Below are positions 34,505-42,185 of a DNA stretch of 64,000 bases, piece after piece. The translations under genes and the position numbers were made by a program. The stretch lies in the NCBI RefSeq assembly GCF_002777255.1, contig NZ_CP017634.1, positions 310,001 through 374,000 of the forward strand, read 5' to 3'. The DNA is from Candidatus Formimonas warabiya. GTDB taxonomy: Bacteria > Bacillota > Dehalobacteriia > Dehalobacteriales > Dehalobacteriaceae. The first letter of the stretch is position 1. Each line of letters opens with the position of its first letter. Below the pieces are notes generated by a model. It was not told where the DNA came from. It did no database searches and was given only the letters and a program-made list of their open reading frames with translations.

Positions 34505-36733
34505 TTAAGCCTCTGCTTTATAAACCTTGCAGATCATGCATTTGTATGGGGCGCCGAAACCGAGTTTCCCAATATGCTTATGCGGTACCAGGTTGTTGAT
34601 GTTTGCATCATAAACTCCTGACGGATTTGGGCCTTCCGCTTTCTTTTCCGGGAACCACCATGCATGTTCTGAATGAACAACCCTGGGGTCAATACCGAGC
34701 GTAAGTTTTGCCTTCTGTTTGGCTTTGCCGAACATATTTTCAATATAAACCCAGTCGCCATTCTTAATCCCGAGTCTTTCTGCAGCATCAGGATGAATTT
34801 CTGTGATGGGATCCGGGTGAATTTCACGCAGAGATTTCACCATTCTTTGCTCGGAATGGAAGTAAACCCATGATCTTGCTCCGGTTGTAAGGATGAAAGG
34901 ATATTCTTTGGCAAGTTCTGGTGTACTGTAGGGGCTGTAAGGCGGTTCTTCATAGTAAGGCAGCGGGTCTTCACCCCATTGTTCAAAGAGGGTGGAGGAA
35001 AGCTCCAGCTTCCCGGTGGGTGTGATAAAACCGGGCTTTTGGTCAAAGGTCTGGGTGCCTTTTTCATATTTTTTATATTGCCAGGGGGGAAGTGCCCAGC
35101 CTTTTTCCCTCAGTTCGGCAAATTTCATCCCCGGGATATATTGATCAAGCTCCCAGTCCAGGAATTCTTCGATGTTATTCCATGGGAACACCGATGGATT
35201 CAGCCGTTTGCCCAGTTCAAGCAGGATTTCGTCATCGGATTTGCATTCGCCGACCTGAATCGCTTTATTGATGGCGCCAAGGAACATGGTGATGGAGCCG
35301 TAATGGGTGGCAACAATCCCATCTTTTTCGGGGAAGGCGGCAACCGGCAGAAAGAGATCGCCAAAGGAGGCTGCCGAGGGAGTCATGAAGAGGTCACAGA
35401 CCACGTTAAAGTCTAGATTTTTAAACGCTTTATCCCATCTTTGCGGAGCAGCCGTGGGACAGGCGATGGGATTGCTGCTCATAACCCAGGACATTTTCAG
35501 GGGATAGGGTTTGCCTGTCTCCATAGCGTCGAGGGGCAGATCAGGCTGAACGGTGGAAATGGCTGTAGATACGGCAGGGTATTCTTTTGCTCCCAGCCTT
35601 TTCTCCTGAAGCTCCGGCGGGAGGGAATCCCATCCCCACCACATGGGGGCGGCAAAAGAGGGCGCGCCCAAAAGCACACCTCCGGGGACATCGATATTGC
35701 CGCAGATCGCCATTAAAGCACATAAAGCGTGGGCATGCTGGACACCATTTGGCTTTTGATCTGTGGCCAGACCCCAGCTAATGGAAGCGGGTTTTGCGTT
35801 TGCATAAAATCTCGCGGCGGCAATGATTTTTTCTTTGGGCACCCAGGTTATTTCGGCAACTTTTTCCGGCGGGTACTCCTGGACCCGTTTCTTCAAATCT
35901 TCGAATCCATGGCACCACTTGGTGGCGAACTCGTGATCATAGAGATCTTCATTAATGATCACATTAAGCATGCCCAGAGCCAGGGCAGCGTCGGTACCCG
36001 GTCTTAACTGGAGCCAGTATTCCGCCCGGTTTGCCAGCCAGGTCAGTCTGGGATCTACCACGATCAGCTTAGTTCCTCTTTTCATCATGTCGACAATGGC
36101 ATGGCCAAAGAGGCCGTCCGCATTTGATTTCAGGGGTTCTTTACCCCAAACGATCAGACATTCAGGCAGCTTGTATTCCGGATTATCGAAACGATCTTCC
36201 TGGAATTGGGCGGCATAGTCGATTTCAGGATAACCGGCACCCATGGTATAAACGGTAATGGAGCAGCGAGGACCGTAGCAAGACCAGCCGCTATGGATGT
36301 AACTGAAGTTCGGGCTGCCCAAAGCGCCAAAGGTAACGAAGGGAACAGTATGCCACATATCTCTCCCTGTGCCGATCACGGAGAAGATGGATTCAGGACC
36401 GTATTTTGCTTTGATTTCTGTAACGTTCTTCTCAATCATGTCATATGCTTCATCCCAGGTGATCCGCGTCCATTTATCTTTACCGCGATCCGCTTTATCA
36501 CGCTTCATGGGGTAGATAATTCTTTGAGGATGATAAATATATTCTGTCAAGGCCAGACAACGGGGACACAAGCGGCCATTGGTTATGGGATGAGCCGGAT
36601 CTCCTTCCACCTTAACCAGTTTTCCGTCCTTCACATACAGTCTTAAACCGCATCCCACCGGATGATCTCCCGGGGGGGACCAGGCACAGGTTTTGACTAC
36701 GGTATAACCGTCTTTTTCATATTTCCAACTCAC
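34505..36733 (-). CDS. Molybdopterin oxidoreductase catalytic subunit, enzyme 2
   Basis: About 742-residue DMSO-reductase-family subunit, cytoplasmic (no Tat signal). The N-terminal cluster region is unusual: C16, C28, C56 and C59, with His24 where the second ligand of the standard motif would fall. C28 and C56 keep the normal 27-residue spacing. The probable Mo/W ligand is C152 (GWSCYGPRC). Cofactor-binding blocks IVWGKEPLKSN, LIVVDPRLTWLANRAEYW and TGARSWVYFHSEQRM are clear. I choose GTG 36733, with GGTGA upstream; ATG 36805 has no ribosome site. It is driven by a minus-strand sigma-54 promoter at 36996. With no membrane subunit, NAD(H) via the NuoEFG-like proteins is its likely redox partner. 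Substrate unknown. Confidence 0.85.
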   Translation of the reverse strand: MSWKYEKDGYTVVKTCAWSPPGDHPVGCGLRLYVKDGKLVKVEGDPAHPITNGRLCPRCLALTEYIYHPQRIIYPMKRDKADRGKDKWTRITWDEAYDMIEKNVTEIKAKYGPESIFSVIGTGRDMWHTVPFVTFGALGSPNFSYIHSGWSCYGPRCSITVYTMGAGYPEIDYAAQFQEDRFDNPEYKLPECLIVWGKEPLKSNADGLFGHAIVDMMKRGTKLIVVDPRLTWLANRAEYWLQLRPGTDAALALGMLNVIINEDLYDHEFATKWCHGFEDLKKRVQEYPPEKVAEITWVPKEKIIAAARFYANAKPASISWGLATDQKPNGVQHAHALCALMAICGNIDVPGGVLLGAPSFAAPMWWGWDSLPPELQEKRLGAKEYPAVSTAISTVQPDLPLDAMETGKPYPLKMSWVMSSNPIACPTAAPQRWDKAFKNLDFNVVCDLFMTPSAASFGDLFLPVAAFPEKDGIVATHYGSITMFLGAINKAIQVGECKSDDEILLELGKRLNPSVFPWNNIEEFLDWELDQYIPGMKFAELREKGWALPPWQYKKYEKGTQTFDQKPGFITPTGKLELSSTLFEQWGEDPLPYYEEPPYSPYSTPELAKEYPFILTTGARSWVYFHSEQRMVKSLREIHPDPITEIHPDAAERLGIKNGDWVYIENMFGKAKQKAKLTLGIDPRVVHSEHAWWFPEKKAEGPNPSGVYDANINNLVPHKHIGKLGFGAPYKCMICKVYKAEA

Positions 36734-36880
36734 AATTATCACCGACCCTTTCAAGAACCATTGTTCTTTTTCTTTTACTTCTTGTTGACATTCGCTTTTT
36801 GTCATGTCAAGATGTCTTTCTAGGTTCAGTTTTTAAAGATGAAAATAAAATCTTCCCTGTTTTCACCTCCTTTAATAAGG

Positions 36881-36966
36881 TTAGGGGAGACACCACATCC
36901 AAGCATCAAGATACAAGAAGCCGGAAGCAAGAAAAGTAAAGTTAGAGTCAGCAAAGAAGGGCAAAC
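36881..36966. repeat. GGGGACA-type repeat, partial copy R3
   Basis: Begins TTAGGGGAGACACCACATCC and follows the left half of R2 for about 85 bases with scattered changes, including CAAGAAGCCGGAAGCAAGAA. The right half is missing. It lies in the 5' leader of molybdoenzyme 2. Confidence 0.7.
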
Positions 36967-36980
36967 GTATATCATGTAAT

Positions 36981-36996
36981 AGCAAAAGCCGTACCA
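36981..36996 (-). promoter_or_regulatory. Sigma-54 promoter of molybdoenzyme operon 2
   Basis: On the minus strand the sequence is TGGTACGGCTTTTGCT, a good -24/-12 match with GG and GC ten bases apart. The transcript would begin near 36969 and run through repeat R3 into the gene at 36733. Confidence 0.75.
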
Positions 36997-37119
36997 ATCT
37001 TCTTTTGTATTTTTCTCTTTATTTATAGGCATTACAGTAAAGCCATTTCCTATTTTGCATCTGCAAGAGTTAGCTTTGAAAAATTATTTGTGCAAAATAA
37101 TACAAAGCCGTCTTATTCA

Positions 37120-37131
37120 TCAAAATGAAAA
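37120..37131. promoter_or_regulatory. Candidate activator site (TCAAAATGAAAA)
   Basis: Third copy of the shared element, between the two divergent sigma-54 promoters: 145 bases from the plus-strand core and 124 from the minus-strand core. An imperfect dyad, ATTATTT-GTGC-AAAATAAT, lies nearby at 37083-37101. Confidence 0.5.
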
Positions 37132-37159
37132 AGCAGCTTGACATCTGCGCATAAAATTT

Positions 37160-37171
37160 TCAAAATGAAAC
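37160..37171. promoter_or_regulatory. Candidate activator site (TTTCAAAATGAAAC)
   Basis: Fourth copy, forming a full dyad TTTCA-AAA-TGAAA, exactly 40 bases (about four helical turns) from the copy at 37120. A related inverted copy (ATTTTGATA) lies at 37182. Confidence 0.5.
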
Positions 37172-37264
37172 TAGCGTACTAATTTTGATAAAGATATTTC
37201 ACTCTTTTTGAGAATGCCAGGCAAGAAACCATTGATGTCCCAATACTTTTCCTTTCTGTCATTT

Positions 37265-37280
37265 TGGCATATAATTTGCT
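37265..37280 (+). promoter_or_regulatory. Sigma-54 promoter of the moa operon
   Basis: TGGCATATAATTTGCT, a full -24/-12 match. Transcription would start near 37292, about 20 bases before the riboswitch. Confidence 0.85.
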
Positions 37281-37311
37281 ATATATAGTGAGTGCAATCC
37301 AAATTTAATAT

Positions 37312-37400
37312 TTCTCCGAGCCTTATAAGCCTAAAGCGGAGACTATGGCTTTAAGGTCTGGGTTGAGGCCCACGGAGTAACAGAAGAAATTCTGTTGCTT
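37312..37400 (+). promoter_or_regulatory. Probable molybdenum (or tungsten) cofactor riboswitch
   Basis: The leader of moaA folds into CTCCG (37314) pairing with CGGAG (37373), an internal arm CCTTATAAGCC/GGCTTTAAGG capped by a loop with TAAAGCGGAGA, a small GGG/CCC hairpin and a further AACAGA/TCTGTT hairpin. The conserved-looking blocks and the position before moaA fit my memory of the Moco RNA motif. No long third arm is present, which would favour the tungsten-cofactor variant. Assignment rests on recall plus context; a covariance search is decisive. Confidence 0.7.
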
Positions 37401-37427
37401 GCTATTTGCGAAGGAGGTGCACAAAGA

Positions 37428-37505
37428 ATGGATTGGCTGTTAAGCCGACCAGAGAAATTGCCTGCATGTCCGTGCAGGCTTTTTTTATGCTTTCAAAAAT
37501 TATAA
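37428..37505 (+). CDS. Possible 25-residue leader peptide overlapping the moa terminator
   Basis: ATG 37428 has a strong AAGGAGGTG eight bases upstream. The ORF reads MDWLLSRPEKLPACPCRLFL and continues to TAA at 37503. Its codons run right through the terminator hairpin at 37460-37486, so translation would disrupt it. It may be a regulatory leader peptide rather than a functional protein. It may also be accidental, the ribosome site being part of the riboswitch platform. Confidence 0.4.
   Translation: MDWLLSRPEKLPACPCRLFLCFQKL
37460..37486 (+). terminator. Intrinsic terminator (attenuator) upstream of moaA
   Basis: GCCTGCA-TGTCCG-TGCAGGC followed by seven T residues. It sits between the riboswitch and moaA, so it is well placed to control read-through. 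The gene starts 136 bases further on. Confidence 0.85.
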
Positions 37506-37622
37506 GACTCTAAAGGCTGAAAGTATCAGTGAAACTAAGGCTTCCGCCGTCGCCAGAGGATTGGTGCAAGCCAAGTTTTCTAATTGTGCAGGCTGCTATT
37601 CCCATCATAAGGAGATGAGGAT

Positions 37623-38582
37623 ATGATTGATAGTTATGGCAGGGACATTGATTATTTGAGGATCTCGGTGACAGATTTATGCAATTTAAAGTGCCGCTAC
37701 TGTATGCCGGAAAAGGGAGTAAATAAAAAAAATCACCATGAAATTCTTCGCTTGGAGACCATTGAGAAAGTTGCCCAAGCAGCAGTAAAACTGGGTATTA
37801 ATAAAATCAGGCTTACCGGTGGTGAGCCCCTGATCAGAAAAGGTATCATTGATTTGGTTAATCGAATTGCCCAGCTTAAAACGAAAGGGCTAAAAGATCT
37901 GGGGTTGACGACCAATGGTATTTTACTTAAAGAGTATGCATTGCAGTTAAGAAAAGCGGGCCTAACCCGAGTAAATGTGAGTATCGACAGTCTGGATCAA
38001 GCAAAATTCCAAACCATCACCCGGGGCGGCAATGTTCAGGATGTGTTAGACGGCATCAAGGCAGCTAAAGAAGCAGGACTTTTGCCAAAACTAAATGTTG
38101 TTTTGATCGGAGGATTCAATGACGAAGAAATTGAAGATTTTGTGTACATGACCTTAGAAGATGATGTTGAAGTGCGTTTCATCGAACTAATGCCGCTGGG
38201 AGAAGCCGCTAATTGGGACAAGAAGCATTTTCTCTCCGGCACGGAGATCATGAATAGAGTTCCGCGTCTGATTCCTCTGCCTTTTAAAGGACATGGGGGT
38301 GTGGCCCGCCTTTATAAGTTGCCGAACAGCAAAGGAAAGGTAGGTATTATTAGCCCTTTGAGCAGCCATTTCTGCCACTACTGCAACCGGATCAGGATTA
38401 CCCCTGACGGGAAACTGAAACCGTGCCTCCATTCAAATATGGAACTGGATATCAAGAACTACCGGGAAGAATACCTTGAAAAATTTTTGATGGACGGCAT
38501 TAAATGTAAACCACTCAAACACTGCATTCAAAGCAATGATTACATTCCCATAGAGAGGAACATGAACGAGATTGGAGGTTAA
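37623..38582 (+). CDS. moaA: GTP 3',8-cyclase MoaA
   Basis: Radical-SAM enzyme that converts GTP to the cyclic intermediate at the start of molybdopterin synthesis. The radical-SAM motif is CNLKCRYC (residues 21-28) and the second cluster motif is CHYCNRIRITPDGKLKPC near the C-terminus. The protein ends with the Gly-Gly needed for activity. 319 residues is standard. ATAAGGAGATGAGG precedes the ATG. First structural gene after a sigma-54 promoter, a probable cofactor riboswitch and a terminator, so it appears doubly controlled. Confidence 0.95.
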   Translation: MIDSYGRDIDYLRISVTDLCNLKCRYCMPEKGVNKKNHHEILRLETIEKVAQAAVKLGINKIRLTGGEPLIRKGIIDLVNRIAQLKTKGLKDLGLTTNGILLKEYALQLRKAGLTRVNVSIDSLDQAKFQTITRGGNVQDVLDGIKAAKEAGLLPKLNVVLIGGFNDEEIEDFVYMTLEDDVEVRFIELMPLGEAANWDKKHFLSGTEIMNRVPRLIPLPFKGHGGVARLYKLPNSKGKVGIISPLSSHFCHYCNRIRITPDGKLKPCLHSNMELDIKNYREEYLEKFLMDGIKCKPLKHCIQSNDYIPIERNMNEIGG

Positions 38583-38682
38583 GCCGGGGGATGATTCTTT
38601 AACCGGGATGAGAGGAAAAGGTCTTAGGAAATAATAATCGCTGCGATGATAAAAGCACCCAGGATGAAAGGATAGATGATGG

Positions 38683-39183
38683 ATGAAAAAAATACCGGTA
38701 ATCTCCTTTGTAGGAAAGTCTGATTCAGGAAAGACCACTCTTTTGGAAAAAGTGATCAGGGAGTTAAAAAACAGGGGAATCAAGCTGGCCATTATTAAAC
38801 ACGATGCCCACCAGTTTGAGATTGATCACCCGGGAAAGGATACCTGGCGCCATGCCCAGGCCGGGGCGGATATTGTGGCCATTTCTTCTCCGGGAAAGGT
38901 GGCGATAATCGAGAAAAGAGAAAGGGAGCTTTCTCTGGATGAGGTGATCTCCCGGATATCCGGTGTGGATATCATCATCACGGAAGGATACAAAAGGGAA
39001 AACAAGCCGAAAATTGAAGTTATTCGATCTGCCGCGCACCGGGAACTGCTGTGTCGACCGGAAGAACTTCTTGCCATCGCAAGCGATCTCACCTGGGATA
39101 TGGGCGTACCCTGCTACCATATTGACGATGCTTCAGGAATAGCTTCCGAAATTGAAAGGTATCTCCATTCCTTTGCGGGTTAA
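38683..39183 (+). CDS. mobB: Molybdopterin-guanine dinucleotide biosynthesis adaptor MobB
   Basis: 166-residue P-loop GTPase that assists MobA. Walker A is GKSDSGKTTLLEK, followed by KHDAHQFEIDHPGKDTWRHAQAGA, the diagnostic MobB block. The later ITEGYKRENKPKIEVIR is also conserved. It lies 100 bases after moaA with GGATAG upstream of ATG. Confidence 0.92.
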   Translation: MKKIPVISFVGKSDSGKTTLLEKVIRELKNRGIKLAIIKHDAHQFEIDHPGKDTWRHAQAGADIVAISSPGKVAIIEKRERELSLDEVISRISGVDIIITEGYKRENKPKIEVIRSAAHRELLCRPEELLAIASDLTWDMGVPCYHIDDASGIASEIERYLHSFAG

Positions 39184-39261
39184 AATGAAAAGCTTGTAAA
39201 AGGTACGGGATTTGAATTTTTGTGCCGGGACTTAGGAATGTACTCAGGTTGAAGGAAAGAA

Positions 39262-40617
39262 ATGGATCATGTGCCATTGACGCTACAGAGCCATGCAGAC
39301 AATTTTACGCTTGGGAAAGGGATGAATGTAAATATGAGAAAGGGTATTTCATTGGAAGAGGCACAAGAGTTGCTTCTCCAAAGAGCAAGTATGGTGGAGG
39401 AATCCTCCGTGCCGTTAATGGAGTCCCTGGGTAGAATACTAAGCAGAGATATCAGGGCCCGGGAAAATCTCCCGTCATTTGATAAGTCTCCTCTCGACGG
39501 ATATGCTCTCCAGGCAAAGGATGTGGAACGGGCCGAGTTATCTCATCCGGTGTCCCTGGAAATTATTGAAGAAGTCCGGGCAGGATTTGTTCCCCAAAAT
39601 CGGATTAGGCCCGGGACCGCCATTAAAGTCATGACCGGGACTCCCATACCGGAAGGAGCAGATACGGTCATTAAGTATGAAGACGTAAAAAGAAGGGGTA
39701 ATTTTATCTATTTGGCCAGTCCCTTGAGAAGCGGAAACAATATTATTCGGGCGGGGGAAGATGTGAAACGGGGAGAAGTAGTGGCAACAAAGGGTACCTT
39801 AATCAGGCCTGGGTTGGTTGGCCTGCTCGCTGGTTTGGGTATGGCCGAGATTTCGGTTTATCAAAAGGTCAAAGTGGCTCTGGTCAGCACCGGTGATGAG
39901 CTGATTGACCCGGTAAAAGAACCAAGTCCCGGCAAGATATACAACAGCAGCCTTTATAGTATCGCTGCTTTATGCGGTGAACTGGGCGTAGATCCCGTAA
40001 TGATGGGGATTGTTCCCGATGAAAAAGATCTGATCTCAGAACGCATTTTAAAGGGTCTGGAAGAAGCGGATATTTTGATTAGTACGGGAGGCGTGTCGGT
40101 GGGGGATTTTGACGTGGTGCAGGATGCCCTCCGGCAAATAGAGGCAGATCTGCTTTTTTGGAAAGTGTCTATGAAGCCCGGATCTCCCGTCTTAGGGGCG
40201 GAAAAGAATAAAAAGATCATCATCGGCTTGTCGGGAAACCCGGCCGCTGCTCTCGTCACTTTTGATTTAATTGCGGTACCTGTGATTAAAAAAATGATGG
40301 GCCTCCATAAGCAAATGCCTCCTAAAGTTACCGCAGTTTTGATGGATAATTTTTCTAAACCTAGCCCCCAAAGGAGATTTCTCAGGGGAAAATTACAGGT
40401 GATAGATGGGCTTCATTACGCGAAACTCACAGGAGAACAGGGCAACGGCATCTTAAAATCCATGGTTCATTGTAATGCTTTGATTGATGTGCCTGCAGGG
40501 AGCGGCCCCCTGAGCGCGGGGCAGGAAGTTTCCGTCCTCATTGTCGGGAATATTATGGAAACTTTTATTGAAGCCTATCAAGAGATTAGCTCATCTAGTG
40601 TTTTTTCATCTTATTAA
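39262..40617 (+). CDS. moeA: Molybdopterin molybdenumtransferase MoeA
   Basis: Inserts molybdate into adenylylated molybdopterin. Visible family blocks are PSFDKSPLDGYAL, GTAIKVMTGTPIPEGADTVIKYED, LVSTGDEL, STGGVSVGDFD and GLSGNPAAAL. About 451 residues from ATG 39262, which has AAGGA five bases upstream; later in-frame ATGs at 39322 and 39334 are possible and would match the usual MoeA start more closely. Third gene of the moa operon. Confidence 0.93.
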   Translation: MDHVPLTLQSHADNFTLGKGMNVNMRKGISLEEAQELLLQRASMVEESSVPLMESLGRILSRDIRARENLPSFDKSPLDGYALQAKDVERAELSHPVSLEIIEEVRAGFVPQNRIRPGTAIKVMTGTPIPEGADTVIKYEDVKRRGNFIYLASPLRSGNNIIRAGEDVKRGEVVATKGTLIRPGLVGLLAGLGMAEISVYQKVKVALVSTGDELIDPVKEPSPGKIYNSSLYSIAALCGELGVDPVMMGIVPDEKDLISERILKGLEEADILISTGGVSVGDFDVVQDALRQIEADLLFWKVSMKPGSPVLGAEKNKKIIIGLSGNPAAALVTFDLIAVPVIKKMMGLHKQMPPKVTAVLMDNFSKPSPQRRFLRGKLQVIDGLHYAKLTGEQGNGILKSMVHCNALIDVPAGSGPLSAGQEVSVLIVGNIMETFIEAYQEISSSSVFSSY

Positions 40618-40635
40618 TGCAAAGGGGAAATATAG

Positions 40636-41268
40636 GTGGGAATCAGCGGAATAATTCTTGCGGGCGGCAAAAGTCTGAGAATGGGACAAGATAAAACATT
40701 CATGTCCTTTAACAATGAGACCTTGATTGAACATACGGTGAAAGAACTTCAATCTGTCACAGATGAAATCATTATTGCCAGCAATGATTTATCTAAATAC
40801 AATATATCCGGTCTGGTTGAAGTGCGGGATATCTTTCCTGATATGGGGCCTCTGGGGGGGATGCATGCAGGATTGACAGCAGCGAAAAATGATTATGCTT
40901 TTGTGGTATCCTCTGATCTGCCCATGTTTCATGCCCGATTAGCCTCTTACCTGCTCGAGCGTAGAAAAGGTTATGATGTGGTGGTCCCGGAAATACATGG
41001 TTATTGGGAGCCTCTTTGTGCCGTGTATGCCCGGGATTGCCTGGCCGCTATTGAAAAGTGCTTACGGGCGGATATCAGACAGGTATCCCAATTTTATCAG
41101 GATGTCAAGGTTTTAAAGATTAAGGAGGCGGAATTGCGTATCTTTGGAAAGACGGAAGAACTTTTTTATAACCTGAACACGCCTGAAGATTATCAGGCTC
41201 TTGTGCGGAGGAAAAAAGACGGATGGGGTGTGAAAAGCACGATTTTAGATGAACCAAAAAGGATTTAG
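40636..41268 (+). CDS. mobA: Molybdenum cofactor guanylyltransferase MobA (copy 2)
   Basis: 210 residues, with the nucleotide signature GIILAGGKSLRMGQDK, GPLGGMHAGL and VVSSDLPM. Starts at GTG with AAAGGGGAAA upstream. It is clearly paralogous to the copy at 13904 along its full length, with a longer C-terminal tail. Last gene of the moa operon, 18 bases after moeA. Confidence 0.92.
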   Translation: MGISGIILAGGKSLRMGQDKTFMSFNNETLIEHTVKELQSVTDEIIIASNDLSKYNISGLVEVRDIFPDMGPLGGMHAGLTAAKNDYAFVVSSDLPMFHARLASYLLERRKGYDVVVPEIHGYWEPLCAVYARDCLAAIEKCLRADIRQVSQFYQDVKVLKIKEAELRIFGKTEELFYNLNTPEDYQALVRRKKDGWGVKSTILDEPKRI

Positions 41269-41301
41269 GCTCTGAGGCAGGAATTTGGAATAGGATGGTA
41301 G

Positions 41302-41338
41302 AATAGGGGGGAATAAGTCTAAACTTATTCTCCTATTT
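41302..41338 (+). terminator. Terminator of the moa operon
   Basis: AATAGG...GAATAAGT pairs with ACTTATTC..CCTATT around a short loop 34 bases after the mobA stop; a T-rich stretch follows. Confidence 0.65.
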
Positions 41339-41402
41339 GTGTTTAGAGCTGCGCTGTTTGGGAATTGTAAGTTGGCAAATTAGTCTGTGAGATGAGAAAC
41401 GA

Positions 41403-42134
41403 ATGCGAAATACCTACTCATTAATACTCACCTTCGTATTGATCGTGCCGCTGGTTTATCTTTATTCCATCATAGAGGCAACTGGTATTCAGCCAGAGCA
41501 AAAACCTGAGAATTTTGCCGCAAAATCTCTATGTGAACTGGAAGAGAAGTTGAAAAAGGCAGGATTGGTTGATATTCAAAAAATAGATCCCAGCATTCAG
41601 GTAGAGCTAAAATACTCGTCCACAGACAATTTTTTAAAAAAAGATGTTTACGGCTCTTTGGAAAGAGGATATCTCGTGCGAGAAGCAGCCCTGAAGCTGG
41701 CACAGGCACAGAAAGAACTCAGGAAGCAAAAGCCGGGATACAGTCTGCTCGTATATGATGCGGCCCGACCCTTAAGTGTCCAATATAAAATGTGGGAAAT
41801 CGTCAAAGGGACGGACAAGCAGATCTATATCGGTGATCCGGAGAGAGGATCCATCCATAATTACGGAGCAGCCGTTGACATTACCATTGTTGATGAGAAA
41901 GGCGTGCCATTAGATATGGGCACACCGATGGATTATTTTGGCTGGCTGGCCGAACCGAAGCGTGAGCAGCATTATTTAACCCAGGGAAAGCTGACCAGAC
42001 AGCAGGTGGCCAATCGGCAATTGCTCAGGTCCGCCATGACAAAAGCCGGCTTTATCGGCATTTCCAGCGAATGGTGGCATTTTAACGCCTTCTCCCAAGA
42101 TTGGGTGAGGCAGCATCTAAAAGTGATCCCTTGA
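41403..42134 (+). CDS. VanX-like D-alanyl-D-alanine dipeptidase (peptidase M15D)
   Basis: 243 residues with an N-terminal membrane anchor or signal (ILTFVLIVPLVYLYSII). The M15 zinc motifs are intact: SIHNYGAAVDIT (SxHxxGxAxD) and SEWWHFN (ExWH). The block YDAARPLSVQYKMWE is characteristic of the DdpX/VanX group. It would hydrolyse D-Ala-D-Ala or related dipeptides outside the membrane. No vanH or vanA homologue is near, so this is a cell-wall turnover enzyme rather than a resistance operon. Confidence 0.87.
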   Translation: MRNTYSLILTFVLIVPLVYLYSIIEATGIQPEQKPENFAAKSLCELEEKLKKAGLVDIQKIDPSIQVELKYSSTDNFLKKDVYGSLERGYLVREAALKLAQAQKELRKQKPGYSLLVYDAARPLSVQYKMWEIVKGTDKQIYIGDPERGSIHNYGAAVDITIVDEKGVPLDMGTPMDYFGWLAEPKREQHYLTQGKLTRQQVANRQLLRSAMTKAGFIGISSEWWHFNAFSQDWVRQHLKVIP

Positions 42135-42185
42135 GCTCGGGCAGAATTTGAAGCAGCTCAGAAAAAATAGTTGAGGCAGGTTGTT

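Noticed and set aside
21186..36733. Selenocysteine (in-frame TGA) in the molybdoenzymes
   Set aside because: Both frames are open with Cys at the expected metal-ligand positions; no TGA needs recoding.
36826..37032. 68-codon minus-strand ORF in the molybdoenzyme 2 leader
   Set aside because: Mostly composed of repeat R3 and spans the sigma-54 promoter, so not a plausible gene.
41403..42134. Glycopeptide resistance (vanX) operon
   Set aside because: Only the dipeptidase is present, with its own anchor and no vanH, vanA, vanR or vanS homologues nearby.
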